Positions 1-7,109 of a DNA stretch of 24,008 nucleotides are shown in pieces. A model generated the notes under the pieces. It had not been told where the DNA came from and did not search any database. It saw only the letters and a list, made by a program, of their open reading frames with translations. The position numbers and the translations under genes are program-made. The DNA is from Pelotomaculum sp. UBA1371 (lineage in GTDB: Bacteria; Bacillota; Desulfotomaculia; Desulfotomaculales; Pelotomaculaceae): assembly GCA_002305915.1 (NCBI GenBank), contig DBRJ01000057.1, forward strand, positions 1 to 24,008, written 5' to 3'. Position 1 is the stretch's first letter. Each line of letters opens with the position of its first letter.

Positions 1-551
1 TGGAATACCCGGTCCGGGTTTATAGAAACGATATCGGTATGGCCAGGTTTCTGATGGCCCAATACGGCGGTCCGGACAGCGAACTCTCCGCCGCGGTACG
101 TTATTTAACCCAGCGCTATACCATGCCCACAAATAAAGCCAAAGGTCTGCTAACTGATATCGGCACCGAGGAGATGGCCCACTGGGAAATTGTGGCCACC
201 ATGATCTACAAGCTGGTCAAAGGCGTACCGGCCAAGCAGCTCAGGGAAGCCGGCCTGGGTGCTCACTTCGCCGAGCATGACCGGGCGGTCTACCCGGCGG
301 ACGCAGCCGGGGTGCCCTGGACGGCGGCTTACATCCAGGCCACCGGCGATCCTATCGCCGACCTGCACGAGGACATGGCCGCAGAACAAAAGGCCAGGAC
401 CACCTATGAGCACCTGATCCAGCTCACCGACGACCCCGGCGTTAAGGACACTTTGCGGTTTTTGAGACAGAGGGAAGTAGTCCACTTCCAGCGCTTCGGC
501 GAAGCCCTGAACGACATCCAGGCGCTGATGGATAGCAAGAAACATTTCTAA
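1..551 (+). CDS. cotJC: CotJC-like manganese catalase family protein (5' end outside window)
   Basis: The reading frame is open from the window edge (codons in phase with position 3) to a TAA at 549-551, so the true start lies upstream; the ATG at 39 is internal. The visible part resembles the CotJC / manganese catalase family, a ferritin-like four-helix bundle with a di-manganese site that is often a spore-coat component. The family ligand motifs are present: an EEMAH segment early, HEDMAAEQ in the middle and REVVHFQRF near the C-terminus, which are the E..H helix pairs expected for a di-metal site. The frame matches nearly the whole CotJC length (about 190 residues), so only a few N-terminal residues are probably missing. 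The family assignment is secure. Whether this copy is a coat protein or a soluble peroxide-scavenging catalase cannot be told from the fragment, although yabPQ elsewhere in the window support a spore former. Confidence 0.88.
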   Translation, partial: EYPVRVYRNDIGMARFLMAQYGGPDSELSAAVRYLTQRYTMPTNKAKGLLTDIGTEEMAHWEIVATMIYKLVKGVPAKQLREAGLGAHFAEHDRAVYPADAAGVPWTAAYIQATGDPIADLHEDMAAEQKARTTYEHLIQLTDDPGVKDTLRFLRQREVVHFQRFGEALNDIQALMDSKKHF

Positions 552-581
552 TCTGCCGGTTATGGCACTTACAATATTAAA

Positions 582-639
582 TTCTATGCTAAACCCTGGT
601 GCAAAAATGGGAGCAGCCAGGGTTTTATACCATAGAAAT
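582..639 (+). terminator. Stem-loop after cotJC, probable terminator
   Basis: AAACCCTGG (591-599) pairs perfectly with CCAGGGTTT (617-625) across a 17-nt loop. The outer arms TTCTATG and CATAGAA can extend the structure over a small internal loop. The hairpin starts 30 nt after the cotJC stop. No long T-run follows, only TTTAT, so efficient intrinsic termination is uncertain. Confidence 0.5.
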
Positions 640-762
640 TTTTGGAATAATATTATCACAATCCTTTTCTCATGATAACATTAAGAGTAAACTGATTATA
701 TTAATTGATCCTATTGCTTGAGGGTGTGATCATCTGAATTCGTTAGGAAAAACTAAGTGTAA

Positions 763-1262
763 TTCCATTAAACATCGTCAGAGCCATAGCTAAAATAAAT
801 GAGTACAAGGACAAGCAGGACTTGTTTTACCAGCAGTCCCCTGAAATCCTTAGTACTCTGCAGGAAATAGCTGAAATACAGAGTGTCGAGTCTTCGAACC
901 GGATCGAAGGAATCAAGGTTTCCAATTAAAAGCTTAAAGAAATAATGCGTAAGAAAACTACCCCCAGGGACAGGAGTGAAGCGGAAGTATCCGGTTACCG
1001 TGATGCTGGCGGAGATCCACGCTTCCGTCGTCAATATCCCAGTCAAACCACAAGTCATCCAACAGCTGCACAGAGATATGTACAAAAATACATACCTTCC
1101 CCAGCCGGGAGGCAGATGGAAGCATTCAGATAATGTAATCGAAGAAAAACTGGCCGACGGAACCAAAAGGATAAGGTTTGTACCGGTTAAAGCATTTCTG
1201 GCACCCAGCGCTATGGATGAGCTTTGCGATAGTTTTAACACATACCGCGCGAAAGGAGAATG
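763..1262 (+). pseudogene. Fic family protein, N-terminal fragment with stop and frameshift
   Basis: The translation around 768-930 (frame NIVRAIAKINEYKDKQ, then ESSNRIEGI) matches the conserved N-terminal Fic_N region of Fic/DOC proteins. The frame then meets a TAA at 924-926, continues in the same frame as KLKEIMRKKTTPRDRSEAE, and shifts near 1000 into another frame carrying IHASVVNIPVKP, QLHRDMYKNT and PGGRWKHSDNVIEE. It ends at a KGE motif that in intact proteins leads into the catalytic Fic domain. The HPFxDGNGR AMPylation motif and everything after it are missing. The 5' end also lacks a start codon and the first part of Fic_N. At least one stop, one frameshift and two truncations make it a clear pseudogene. 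The right-hand break coincides with an IS256 fragment in the opposite orientation. Confidence 0.8.
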
Positions 1263-1490
1263 GATGGATATTTCCTGTCCCATTTTTCCCTGAATTCTTC
1301 CTTGGCATAATCTGCATCGTCTAAATTTACTGCACCGTAGATTTTTTAAGGTCAGCGCAGATTGCTTTTCTGTCCTTGTGCTGCACAAATTTAGTGGAAT
1401 TGCGGATCTGATGAACTATGCAGAGCTGTTGCTTTGTCTTCGGAAAAACCGCCTTAATCACGGCGGTTCCTCCTTTTCCGGAAGATGTCT
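1263..1490 (-). mobile_element. IS256-family transposase remnant
   Basis: Minus-strand translation starting near 1462 gives VIKAVFPKT, then LCIVHQIRNSTKFV and KDRKAICADLKK, which is the very conserved central part of IS256/Mutator-type transposases. After a one-base frame change it continues as IYGAVNLDDADYAKEEF and REKWDRKYPSIL, also colinear with that family. Only about 75 codons remain. The N-terminal DNA-binding part, most catalytic residues, the C-terminus and any terminal inverted repeats are absent, so it cannot transpose. It directly abuts the broken end of the Fic fragment, suggesting that an insertion followed by deletion disrupted that gene. Confidence 0.75.
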
Positions 1491-1537
1491 TTTAAACTTT
1501 TTGCCATACTCTTTGGATTTATATTTCAGCCAGTTAA

Positions 1538-2197
1538 CTATATATTTAACACTTTAGCAATTAGTTTATAATGCATTTTATCTGTGTGCATATCTCCTAA
1601 ACTTATAACTAGTAGGCACTTTTTTGAATATTTGTAATTTCCCTCTGGATATTGCATATATGTATTTTCAAATTCCGGATCTGTTATAGGCAGATACCAA
1701 TAACGATTTCTGCTATAGTTAAAGCTCATTGTTATCTGTTTTTTTTCCCGCCATTTCTTAACATGAACACAAACATCTTTTGGGGAAATTAGAATTAATG
1801 AATATTTTTCTTTTTCTTCTAAAACCTTAAAGTAACCAACACTAATACGTCTATCGGTGTTATAAAAGAGAAAAGGTTTATTTTCAGCGGAATGTATTTT
1901 TAATAAATCATTGATGCTTGCCCTCCCCAATTTTTTCCAATATTCTGAATTATCAAGAACATGATTTTCCGGTTGATGGTAACCGGGCTTTTGGGCTTTG
2001 TATTTAAACCTTATTATATCCATAATTTGGGGCATATTTCCATCTTTATACATTGCATCTGCGGCGGTAACGGCATTCCGGATTTTTTTATTATCTGAAA
2101 CAATCCTAACCCAGTTGCCATTCTCTTTTTCTACACCTGCGACACAATAATTACCCATTTTTCTCGATATGGTTAGTAATATAATATCTTTATACAA
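1538..2197 (-). CDS. Hypothetical protein resembling dual-OB domain proteins
   Basis: This 219-residue soluble protein has no signal peptide or membrane segment. It resembles small proteins annotated as dual OB domain-containing, which often lie next to DUF488 genes; the assignment rests on remembered pattern (MYKDIILLTISRK, NWVRIVS, a YFKVLEE strand and a C-terminal LVISLGD) plus context and is moderate. OB folds usually bind nucleic acid or nucleotides, but no catalytic residues are evident. The start is probably the TTG at 2195-2197, since a GGGGG ribosome-binding stretch sits 8 nt upstream; no in-frame ATG fits better. The gene is last in a tightly packed minus-strand trio, 23 bp after the second DUF488 gene. 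Base composition is clearly more A+T-rich than cotJC or azlCD on either side, consistent with horizontal acquisition. Confidence 0.65.
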   Translation of the reverse strand: MYKDIILLTISRKMGNYCVAGVEKENGNWVRIVSDNKKIRNAVTAADAMYKDGNMPQIMDIIRFKYKAQKPGYHQPENHVLDNSEYWKKLGRASINDLLKIHSAENKPFLFYNTDRRISVGYFKVLEEKEKYSLILISPKDVCVHVKKWREKKQITMSFNYSRNRYWYLPITDPEFENTYMQYPEGNYKYSKKCLLVISLGDMHTDKMHYKLIAKVLNI

Positions 2198-2220
2198 TTT
2201 TTAATGCCCCCAACACATAA

Positions 2221-2670
2221 TTATAAATGAGTAATGTTTATCCCTAAATCCGGATAGTTTCGCTTTATATATTCTGCCACTAATCTTCTATGGCAATTAT
2301 CTGCCGTCTCTTCGCTGCAAAGAAGGCAAATACCATCAAAATTATTATTAAAATCCCTGTCCAACTTGTTCTTTATGTTTCTATCAACCAGGAGTTTATT
2401 AAACAATGATTCATATTGCTGCCAATTAATTTTTTTATTTTTATAATCATTAAGTATCTCCTTATTTGGAGCTAATTCCGTAGCGTGAATATAGGATATT
2501 TTACAAAATTCTTCCAAAATATACTCAATATCTTTTCCCTTTGCAAATCCGGCCAGTTGTGAAGAATTGTTCAGTCTAACATCTACAACTTTGTTAATCT
2601 GATTATTTTTTAACAAAGTAAAAAACTCTCTTGCTGTTTTCTTAGTAAACCCTATTGTGAATAATTTCAT
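2221..2670 (-). CDS. DUF488 family protein, short divergent copy
   Basis: This 149-residue protein is of the DUF488 family. The start is placed at the ATG at 2668-2670, giving MKLFTIGF, with an AAGGGG ribosome site a few bases upstream; an upstream in-frame start would add a non-family extension. Family landmarks are an N-terminal TIG motif (residues 5-7, here TIGFT rather than TIGHS), VVDVR (28-32) and the C-terminal CSEETADNCHRR signature (118-129) with the paired cysteines and CHR that are diagnostic of DUF488. The biochemical function of the family is not established to my knowledge; conserved Cys, His and Arg suggest a catalytic or metal site. The first 29 bp overlap the 3' end of the longer DUF488 gene, so translation is probably coupled. 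Relative to that partner it has lost the His of TIGHS and the Ser-Ile-Pro after VDVR. Confidence 0.8.
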   Translation of the reverse strand: MKLFTIGFTKKTAREFFTLLKNNQINKVVDVRLNNSSQLAGFAKGKDIEYILEEFCKISYIHATELAPNKEILNDYKNKKINWQQYESLFNKLLVDRNIKNKLDRDFNNNFDGICLLCSEETADNCHRRLVAEYIKRNYPDLGINITHL

Positions 2671-3298
2671 TGGCAGCAAGCCCCTTTTCTTCAAAAATAC
2701 CGTTAGCAATATCCTTGTTTCTAAGCCTATATGCCTTGTTTATCATTTCTTTGTTGTTATCAGTAGCTGTAGTATCACTAAACAAAGCCAGCTGCATCCT
2801 ATTGGGAAAATACATGTCAAGTAGCCTTTCTTCAATATAATCCTGGGTTTGGATTTCTCCATTTATAAGTATGTTATTAACTTTATAATTTTGTCCATAT
2901 AATTTACGAGCCACCAAGATGTTTCTATGGCAATCAATGGGATCTTTCTCGGTACACATCAGTGCAACAATAAATCCTTTTTCAATGCCATCTTTAACCC
3001 TTTGGATACCTAAATTAAACAAATCACTTTCATATACTTTTTCAAAATCCAAATAACCTTCTTCCGAATATAAGTCTTTATCTTTGCGCCTTGCTCCCAA
3101 TTCCTTGCCCATAAATATATAGTGAATTCTGTTATAATTTAAGAATTCTTTAATATTTTTCTTGTTAAATTGGGGAGCATATTTTGAATAAGGAATACTC
3201 CTGACATCAACTACACAATTAATATTATGTGTTCTTAATAACAGCAAAAAATCTTCTGGTTTTAAAGATGAATGCCCTATTGTATAAATTTCGTTCAT
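2642..3298 (-). CDS. DUF488 family protein, canonical long copy
   Basis: This 218-residue protein has all usual DUF488 marks: TIGHSS at residues 6-11, VVDVRSIPYS at 29-38, a GxELGARR segment near 64-71 and CTEKDPIDCHR at 115-125. The last 60 or so residues form an extra C-terminal tail without recognised motifs. An ATG at 3296-3298 is preceded by GAGG about 11 nt upstream. It is the first gene of a minus-strand trio with the shorter DUF488 and the dual-OB-like gene, and a good sigma-A-type promoter lies just upstream. DUF488 proteins recur in accessory and defence-like neighbourhoods, but no molecular activity is firmly known to me, so I leave the function open. A+T-rich composition matches its two partners. 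Confidence 0.88.
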   Translation of the reverse strand: MNEIYTIGHSSLKPEDFLLLLRTHNINCVVDVRSIPYSKYAPQFNKKNIKEFLNYNRIHYIFMGKELGARRKDKDLYSEEGYLDFEKVYESDLFNLGIQRVKDGIEKGFIVALMCTEKDPIDCHRNILVARKLYGQNYKVNNILINGEIQTQDYIEERLLDMYFPNRMQLALFSDTTATDNNKEMINKAYRLRNKDIANGIFEEKGLAANEIIHNRVY

Positions 3299-3331
3299 GG
3301 CAATTAATTCCTCTGTTGTTTTATATAATAA

Positions 3332-3361
3332 ATTATATCATAATTTTGCATTTATTGTAAA
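3332..3361 (-). promoter_or_regulatory. Sigma-A-type promoter for the DUF488 cassette
   Basis: Read on the minus strand, TTTACA (3361-3356) and TATAAT (3337-3332) are separated by 18 bp. The -10 lies about 34 nt upstream of the first DUF488 start codon. The box match is good; the surrounding sequence is very A+T-rich, so chance matches are possible. Confidence 0.6.
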
Positions 3362-3397
3362 CTTAACAGCACTTGTCATTGTAAATATATTTAGTCA

Positions 3398-3724
3398 CTA
3401 TAAAAAATAATTATACAGCAGGGCCATGGTTACAATTCCAACCAGCAGGCTGTAGAAAAGGCTTCTGGTCTTAATGGCCACAAGAAGTGTGGGCAGGAAG
3501 GCCCAGATATACCTGTTATGAATGCTGAGATCAATGAAGCCTTCCGGCGCCAGGACACTCATAGCTGTTAAGCTGCCTAAAACTGCCGGGGCTATAAAGG
3601 ACAACCACCGTTTTAACGGTTCAGGAAATTCATAGCGGGTAAACAGCGCCACCGGCAGGACCCGCGGCAGCATAGATACTATTGAGACGCCGACAATCAT
3701 AACCCAAATATCAGTCCCGCTCAT
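3398..3724 (-). CDS. azlD: AzlD family branched-chain amino acid export subunit
   Basis: A 108-residue, very hydrophobic protein with about four membrane segments, matching AzlD, the small subunit of AzlCD-type exporters. Landmarks are the N-terminal helix with a MLPRVLPVALF segment, then PLKRWLSFIAPAVLGSLTA and a C-terminal pair of helices. The ATG at 3722-3724 gives the usual MSGTDIWV-type beginning; an upstream in-frame start would add ten polar residues inside azlC. It overlaps the 3' end of azlC by 14 bp, typical of this coupled pair. The two subunits together export branched-chain or related amino acids. Substrate specificity cannot be read from the sequence. Confidence 0.88.
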   Translation of the reverse strand: MSGTDIWVMIVGVSIVSMLPRVLPVALFTRYEFPEPLKRWLSFIAPAVLGSLTAMSVLAPEGFIDLSIHNRYIWAFLPTLLVAIKTRSLFYSLLVGIVTMALLYNYFL

Positions 3725-4403
3725 TGAATAACATCCCCAAACTGGCTGCGACAACCGTCGCTATAATAATATTGAACAAGTTTCCCATAGTAGCCGGCAA
3801 GAAATAGCCGACCACCAAACACAACAGGGCTGAAGATAAAGCCACAAAGACGTCTGATTTGCGCTTAATCATGAAAACCAACAAACAAATATACATTGCC
3901 GGCAAAGCAAAGCCCAGGCCCAGGCGCTCTGTATTACTCATATAACCGCCCAGTATGGCTCCCAACAGTGTGCTGGCGACCCAGCCGATATGCGAGCTCA
4001 GGTTGAGGCCGGCTATATAGGAGACGGTGGGCGAATGATCCTGATAGCGTTTCATTGCTACCGCATAGGTTTCATCAGTCAATCCATAGGACAGGAAGCT
4101 GCCAAGAGCAGTGGGCACCCGTCCCTTGAGGTAGGGAACCATCGATGTGGAAAACAATAAGTACCTCAAATTCACCAATACATTGGCCATGATTATGGTG
4201 AATACCGCCCCTCCCGCCTGCATGACCCCGATGGCTATATATTGCCCGGCTCCTGTAAAACAAAGGAACGACATTACCGTAGCCTGAATGATCGACATGC
4301 CAACCTCGTTTGCCAGCACCCCGAAGGCTAATCCCAGGGGTAAGTAACCTAAAATAATCGGGACTGAATCATTTATTCCCTGCCTCAGTTCTTGCTTTTG
4401 CAT
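3711..4403 (-). CDS. azlC: AzlC family amino acid exporter subunit
   Basis: A 230-residue polytopic inner-membrane protein of the AzlC family, the large subunit of AzlCD-type amino-acid exporters (AzlC of Bacillus, YgaZ of E. coli). The characteristic N-terminal block GYLPLGLAFGVLA is present, followed by FTGAGQYIAIGVM and GLTDETYAVA, both typical of the family. The start is set at the ATG at 4401-4403 (MQKQELRQGI), which has AGGA six bases upstream; an upstream start would add 24 residues with no family match and no ribosome site. The gene overlaps azlD downstream. No azlB-like regulator lies nearby. About 70 nt upstream is a stem-loop followed by T-rich sequence that could act as a leader attenuator. 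Confidence 0.9.
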   Translation of the reverse strand: MQKQELRQGINDSVPIILGYLPLGLAFGVLANEVGMSIIQATVMSFLCFTGAGQYIAIGVMQAGGAVFTIIMANVLVNLRYLLFSTSMVPYLKGRVPTALGSFLSYGLTDETYAVAMKRYQDHSPTVSYIAGLNLSSHIGWVASTLLGAILGGYMSNTERLGLGFALPAMYICLLVFMIKRKSDVFVALSSALLCLVVGYFLPATMGNLFNIIIATVVAASLGMLFNERD

Positions 4404-4470
4404 AAATATCCTCATTCTAATTTTTTTGCTGGATTCGTTAAACTGGAGCTTCAAAAGGTAATACCGTGAA

Positions 4471-4508
4471 AACAAAAAGGGCTGCAGTCAAAAATCTGCG
4501 GCTCTTTT
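4471..4508 (-). terminator. Imperfect stem-loop with T-tract in the azlC leader
   Basis: On the minus strand the arms AAAAGAGCCGCA and TGCAGCCCTTTT flank a 10-nt loop and run into TTTTTGTTTT. Two A-C mismatches weaken the stem in this orientation (they are G-U pairs on the other strand). It ends roughly 70 nt before the azlC start and no minus-strand gene precedes it, so an attenuator is possible. No T-box or known riboswitch consensus was recognised in the upstream leader. Confidence 0.33.
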
Positions 4509-5195
4509 CAATCAAATTTGAGGTATTAGATTATTTCCGCTTACCTATAAGATTTCCTTTTTTAAACCGGGAAATGTTTATAGTTTTTTCGTTCCAAATT
4601 ATTCACAAAAGAATCCGGATGCCACCGATTCCCGGTAATTGCCTTAAAGAGGAAAAATTGATTAAGCTTCCAGATATAATACATAATTCTTATAAATATA
4701 TCTCTTGCAAATATAAATCCACAGATCCCTTAGAATGTCGATCTTACAAATGGGTACAACTCACCTAGATTAATCTATCACTCCGTCTGACACTTTTCCA
4801 TGACCAGGTCCAACACAATAATGAACAAATTGCTGTTTAGCTTGACAGTTCTTCTACCACTAATTGTCATTCAAGCGTAATATGGCCTGCAAATTTACAG
4901 CCATGGTATTTGTAGCTACAATTGACGTCAACAGTCAAAACAGACAGTGGATGATTAATTTTCAACCTGATTTGCACATAGCATAGGGTTTACCAACATG
5001 ATATTTCTTTACTAGTAAAATAAAATCAATGTAATTTACAAATTGCAAGGCATGCCTGTTATTGATGAGTCTTTCACTCATTTATTCAGGTAACAGGTAT
5101 ATTTATATATTCACGCAAAATGAAAGGGGGAGTTAAGGCGTCAACAATAGGTAAATAAACTTTATTCATTAAAGGAGGGAGTAAAACTTTAAACT
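4509..5195. other. Intergenic region between divergent azlC and SLC13-like gene
   Basis: About 690 bp without a convincing gene. It contains three short perfect dyads: TTGACGTCAA (4922-4931), AGGCATGCCT (5048-5057) and ATGAGT-ctttc-ACTCAT (5065-5081). The sequence upstream of 5196 should hold the promoter of the SLC13-like gene, but I found no box pair that stands out. A strong AAAGGAGGG ribosome site occurs at 5171-5179. Confidence 0.45.
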
Positions 5196-6653
5196 ATGGA
5201 ACAGCATGCTATCGAACGTTTGGAGGTTTCGACAGAAAAGGTCTCCATATTATCAAACCCCAAGAATATAGGGGTTCTAATTGTTTGCTTAACCGCTCTT
5301 TTTATCGGTATAATTAAACCTTTTAACGGCCTGCCTCCGGTAGGCCACCACATGGTGGGTGTAGTAATTGTTACCCTGGGCCTGTGGATTTTTAAACCAA
5401 ATAATGTGCCCTTTATGGCAGGCTGCGCCTTACTGGTCGCAGGCGGCCTTGTTTTTGGACTTAATCTTAATACGGTTGCAGCCGGGTTCATCAGTTCTTC
5501 GGTCTGGATCCTGATCCCGGCGTTATATTTCGGTTTCGTGCTGCAAAAAACAGGACTTGGCAAGAGAATCGCCTACATGGTCTTAAAACTTTTTGAGCCC
5601 GGCTGGGTGAACATGGCCATAAGCTGGTTCATTATCGGCATAGCGCTCTCAGCCTTAACACCCTCTATCACAGTGCGCCTGGCGATCGTCATGCCTATTG
5701 CCATGGGAGTAATCGATGCATGCAAACTAAAATACAATTCCAAGGGCTCCGCTTTCATTGCCCTCATAGCCTTTGCCATGTGCCTCTTACCGGGTACCGG
5801 CTGGCTGACAGGTTCACTGTCCGGACCGATAATGGTCGGATTCCTGCCGGCAGAGCTAAAACACCTGGCTACTTTCGACAGCTGGTTTAAGATACTGGCC
5901 CTGCCCTGGTTCATAGTAACAGTGGTATATGTCGCGCTGGTTGTTGTCTTGATGAAGCCAAAGGAAGCGATCGGTATCCCCCGCGACACCTTTAAGGAAG
6001 AATACCGTGCCCTGGGGCCGGTAAGCCGCCAGGAAATTATTACTGGAATTATACTTATCGCCTGCCTGGTGTTGTTTTCCACTGAAAAAATACATGGTAT
6101 ACCTGCGCCCGGGGCGGCGTTATTAGCGCTGACTTTACTGCTCCTGTTCGGCATAATCAAACCAGCGGAGATAGGTACCGGCGCCAACTGGGACGTAATA
6201 GTATTCTTTGGCGTAACGATCAGCCTTTCGTCAATTTTTCTTGAAGCCGATGTTTCCCAATGGATTGCACCTTTATTGGAGCCGACAATACTGTCCTATG
6301 CTTCCAACCCCCTGGTTTTCTTACTAGTTTTTACGGCAGGGATCATGCTGATTCGTTTTATCGATGTGCCCTGGGGTTTCTCTACCATAGCGCTTACAGC
6401 AATCGTCCTGATTCCCGTGTTCAACCAATTTGAGATCCACCCGCTGGTAGTGACCTTTGCTTACCTGGCCGGCATTAACTTTTTCCTGTTGAATTATCAG
6501 CAGCCATGGCTGCTAATGGCAGAGGGCATAATGCAGAACAAAGGATGGGCTGCCAACCACGTTTTTACAGCCGGCGCGTGCTACATCATTGCAGCCTTTG
6601 TGGCTATACTCGTATGTGTACCTTATTGGCGGATGATAGGTGTTATCCATTAA
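5196..6653 (+). CDS. SLC13/DASS-like anion transporter
   Basis: A 485-residue protein with roughly twelve hydrophobic segments, most like SLC13/DASS transporters (sodium- or exchange-coupled di- and tricarboxylate or inorganic anion carriers). The first half carries ALTPSITVRLAIVMPI (about residues 153-168), the position of the substrate- and sodium-binding SNT loop, here SIT. The symmetry-related loop in the second half reads LLNYQQPW (about 431-438) instead of a second SNT, so ion and substrate coordination are probably altered. The ATG at 5196 directly follows an in-frame TAA, so no longer form exists. The strong GGAGGG ribosome site is about 16 nt upstream, unusually far. A perfect-stem terminator follows. 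Substrate cannot be inferred; the subfamily assignment is moderate. Confidence 0.78.
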   Translation: MEQHAIERLEVSTEKVSILSNPKNIGVLIVCLTALFIGIIKPFNGLPPVGHHMVGVVIVTLGLWIFKPNNVPFMAGCALLVAGGLVFGLNLNTVAAGFISSSVWILIPALYFGFVLQKTGLGKRIAYMVLKLFEPGWVNMAISWFIIGIALSALTPSITVRLAIVMPIAMGVIDACKLKYNSKGSAFIALIAFAMCLLPGTGWLTGSLSGPIMVGFLPAELKHLATFDSWFKILALPWFIVTVVYVALVVVLMKPKEAIGIPRDTFKEEYRALGPVSRQEIITGIILIACLVLFSTEKIHGIPAPGAALLALTLLLLFGIIKPAEIGTGANWDVIVFFGVTISLSSIFLEADVSQWIAPLLEPTILSYASNPLVFLLVFTAGIMLIRFIDVPWGFSTIALTAIVLIPVFNQFEIHPLVVTFAYLAGINFFLLNYQQPWLLMAEGIMQNKGWAANHVFTAGACYIIAAFVAILVCVPYWRMIGVIH

Positions 6654-6676
6654 CCAGCAATATTGCAGGGTAAAAG

Positions 6677-6708
6677 TGACAGGGGACGCTTCCCCTGTCA
6701 TTTTATTT
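6677..6708 (+). terminator. Intrinsic terminator of the SLC13-like gene
   Basis: A perfect 10-bp stem, TGACAGGGGA (6677-6686) with TCCCCTGTCA (6691-6700), loop CGCT, followed by TTTTATTT. It lies 24 nt after the stop codon. Similar GACAGGGG/CCCCTGTC hairpins occur as dispersed repeats in some Clostridia, so it may also be a repeat copy. Confidence 0.8.
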
Positions 6709-6726
6709 ATTGTTAAACTGTTTAAT

Positions 6727-7109
6727 TGGACTGTCAATTGCCGAATATCCTATCCGCCTGACTGTAGAAAAGGGGGATATCTGCATGATAAACTTTCCTA
6801 AATTTGCAATAATGAATTCATTTAAGTTGATAGATCATCAGGTACCGGCCAGTGAATGATACGTTGCATTGTTCTGCGGGTAAAAAGGATTAGATATGGA
6901 TTATTTGGAGAATTTGCAATACGTGTGCCCATAGGTTTATTGGCTTACCGACAGAAGCCGGGATATTTTGTTTTAAGGAGGTGGTTTGAAGGCCGGAAGT
7001 TGACAACCTGGTGATTAACTTAACAGCGCATAGTTAGTTATTATAAATTACTGTTACTTTTAATCTGGATGTTTGCTTCTTAGATAACCAACGACAGGGG
7101 GTTTATTTA
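6727..7109 (+). other. Upstream region of the 7110 membrane gene, with possible small ORF
   Basis: A roughly 400-bp gap with several weak signals. TTGG-N10-GC at 6726-6741 (TGGACT-GTCAA-TTGC) keeps the invariant -24 GG and -12 GC of sigma-54 promoters but matches the rest poorly. An ATG at 6785 with AGGGGG eight bases upstream opens a 24-codon ORF ending in TGA at 6857-6859; no homology was recognised. An AAGGAGGTGG stretch near 6975 is followed by no usable reading frame. Confidence 0.3.
7020..7047 (+). promoter_or_regulatory. Possible sigma-A promoter for the 7110 membrane gene
   Basis: TTAACA (7020-7025) and TATAAA (7042-7047) with a 16-bp spacer, 62 nt upstream of the ATG at 7110. Both boxes are one base off consensus. 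Confidence 0.4.

Noticed and set aside
768..1388. 206-codon minus-strand ORF over the Fic/IS256 region
   Set aside because: It is antisense to recognisable Fic fragments and has no family pattern of its own; the opposite strand explains the sequence.
4466..4768. 100-codon plus-strand ORF between azlC and the SLC13-like gene
   Set aside because: No ribosome site, A+T-rich irregular composition, no recognisable pattern, and it starts within the azlC leader stem-loop.
4509..4800. T-box or known riboswitch in the azlC leader
   Set aside because: The GGGTGGNACCGCG T-box element and other consensus cores I know were not found on the minus strand.
5573..6187. 204-codon minus-strand ORF inside the SLC13-like gene
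   Set aside because: Shadow of a transmembrane protein gene; no start signal or family match.
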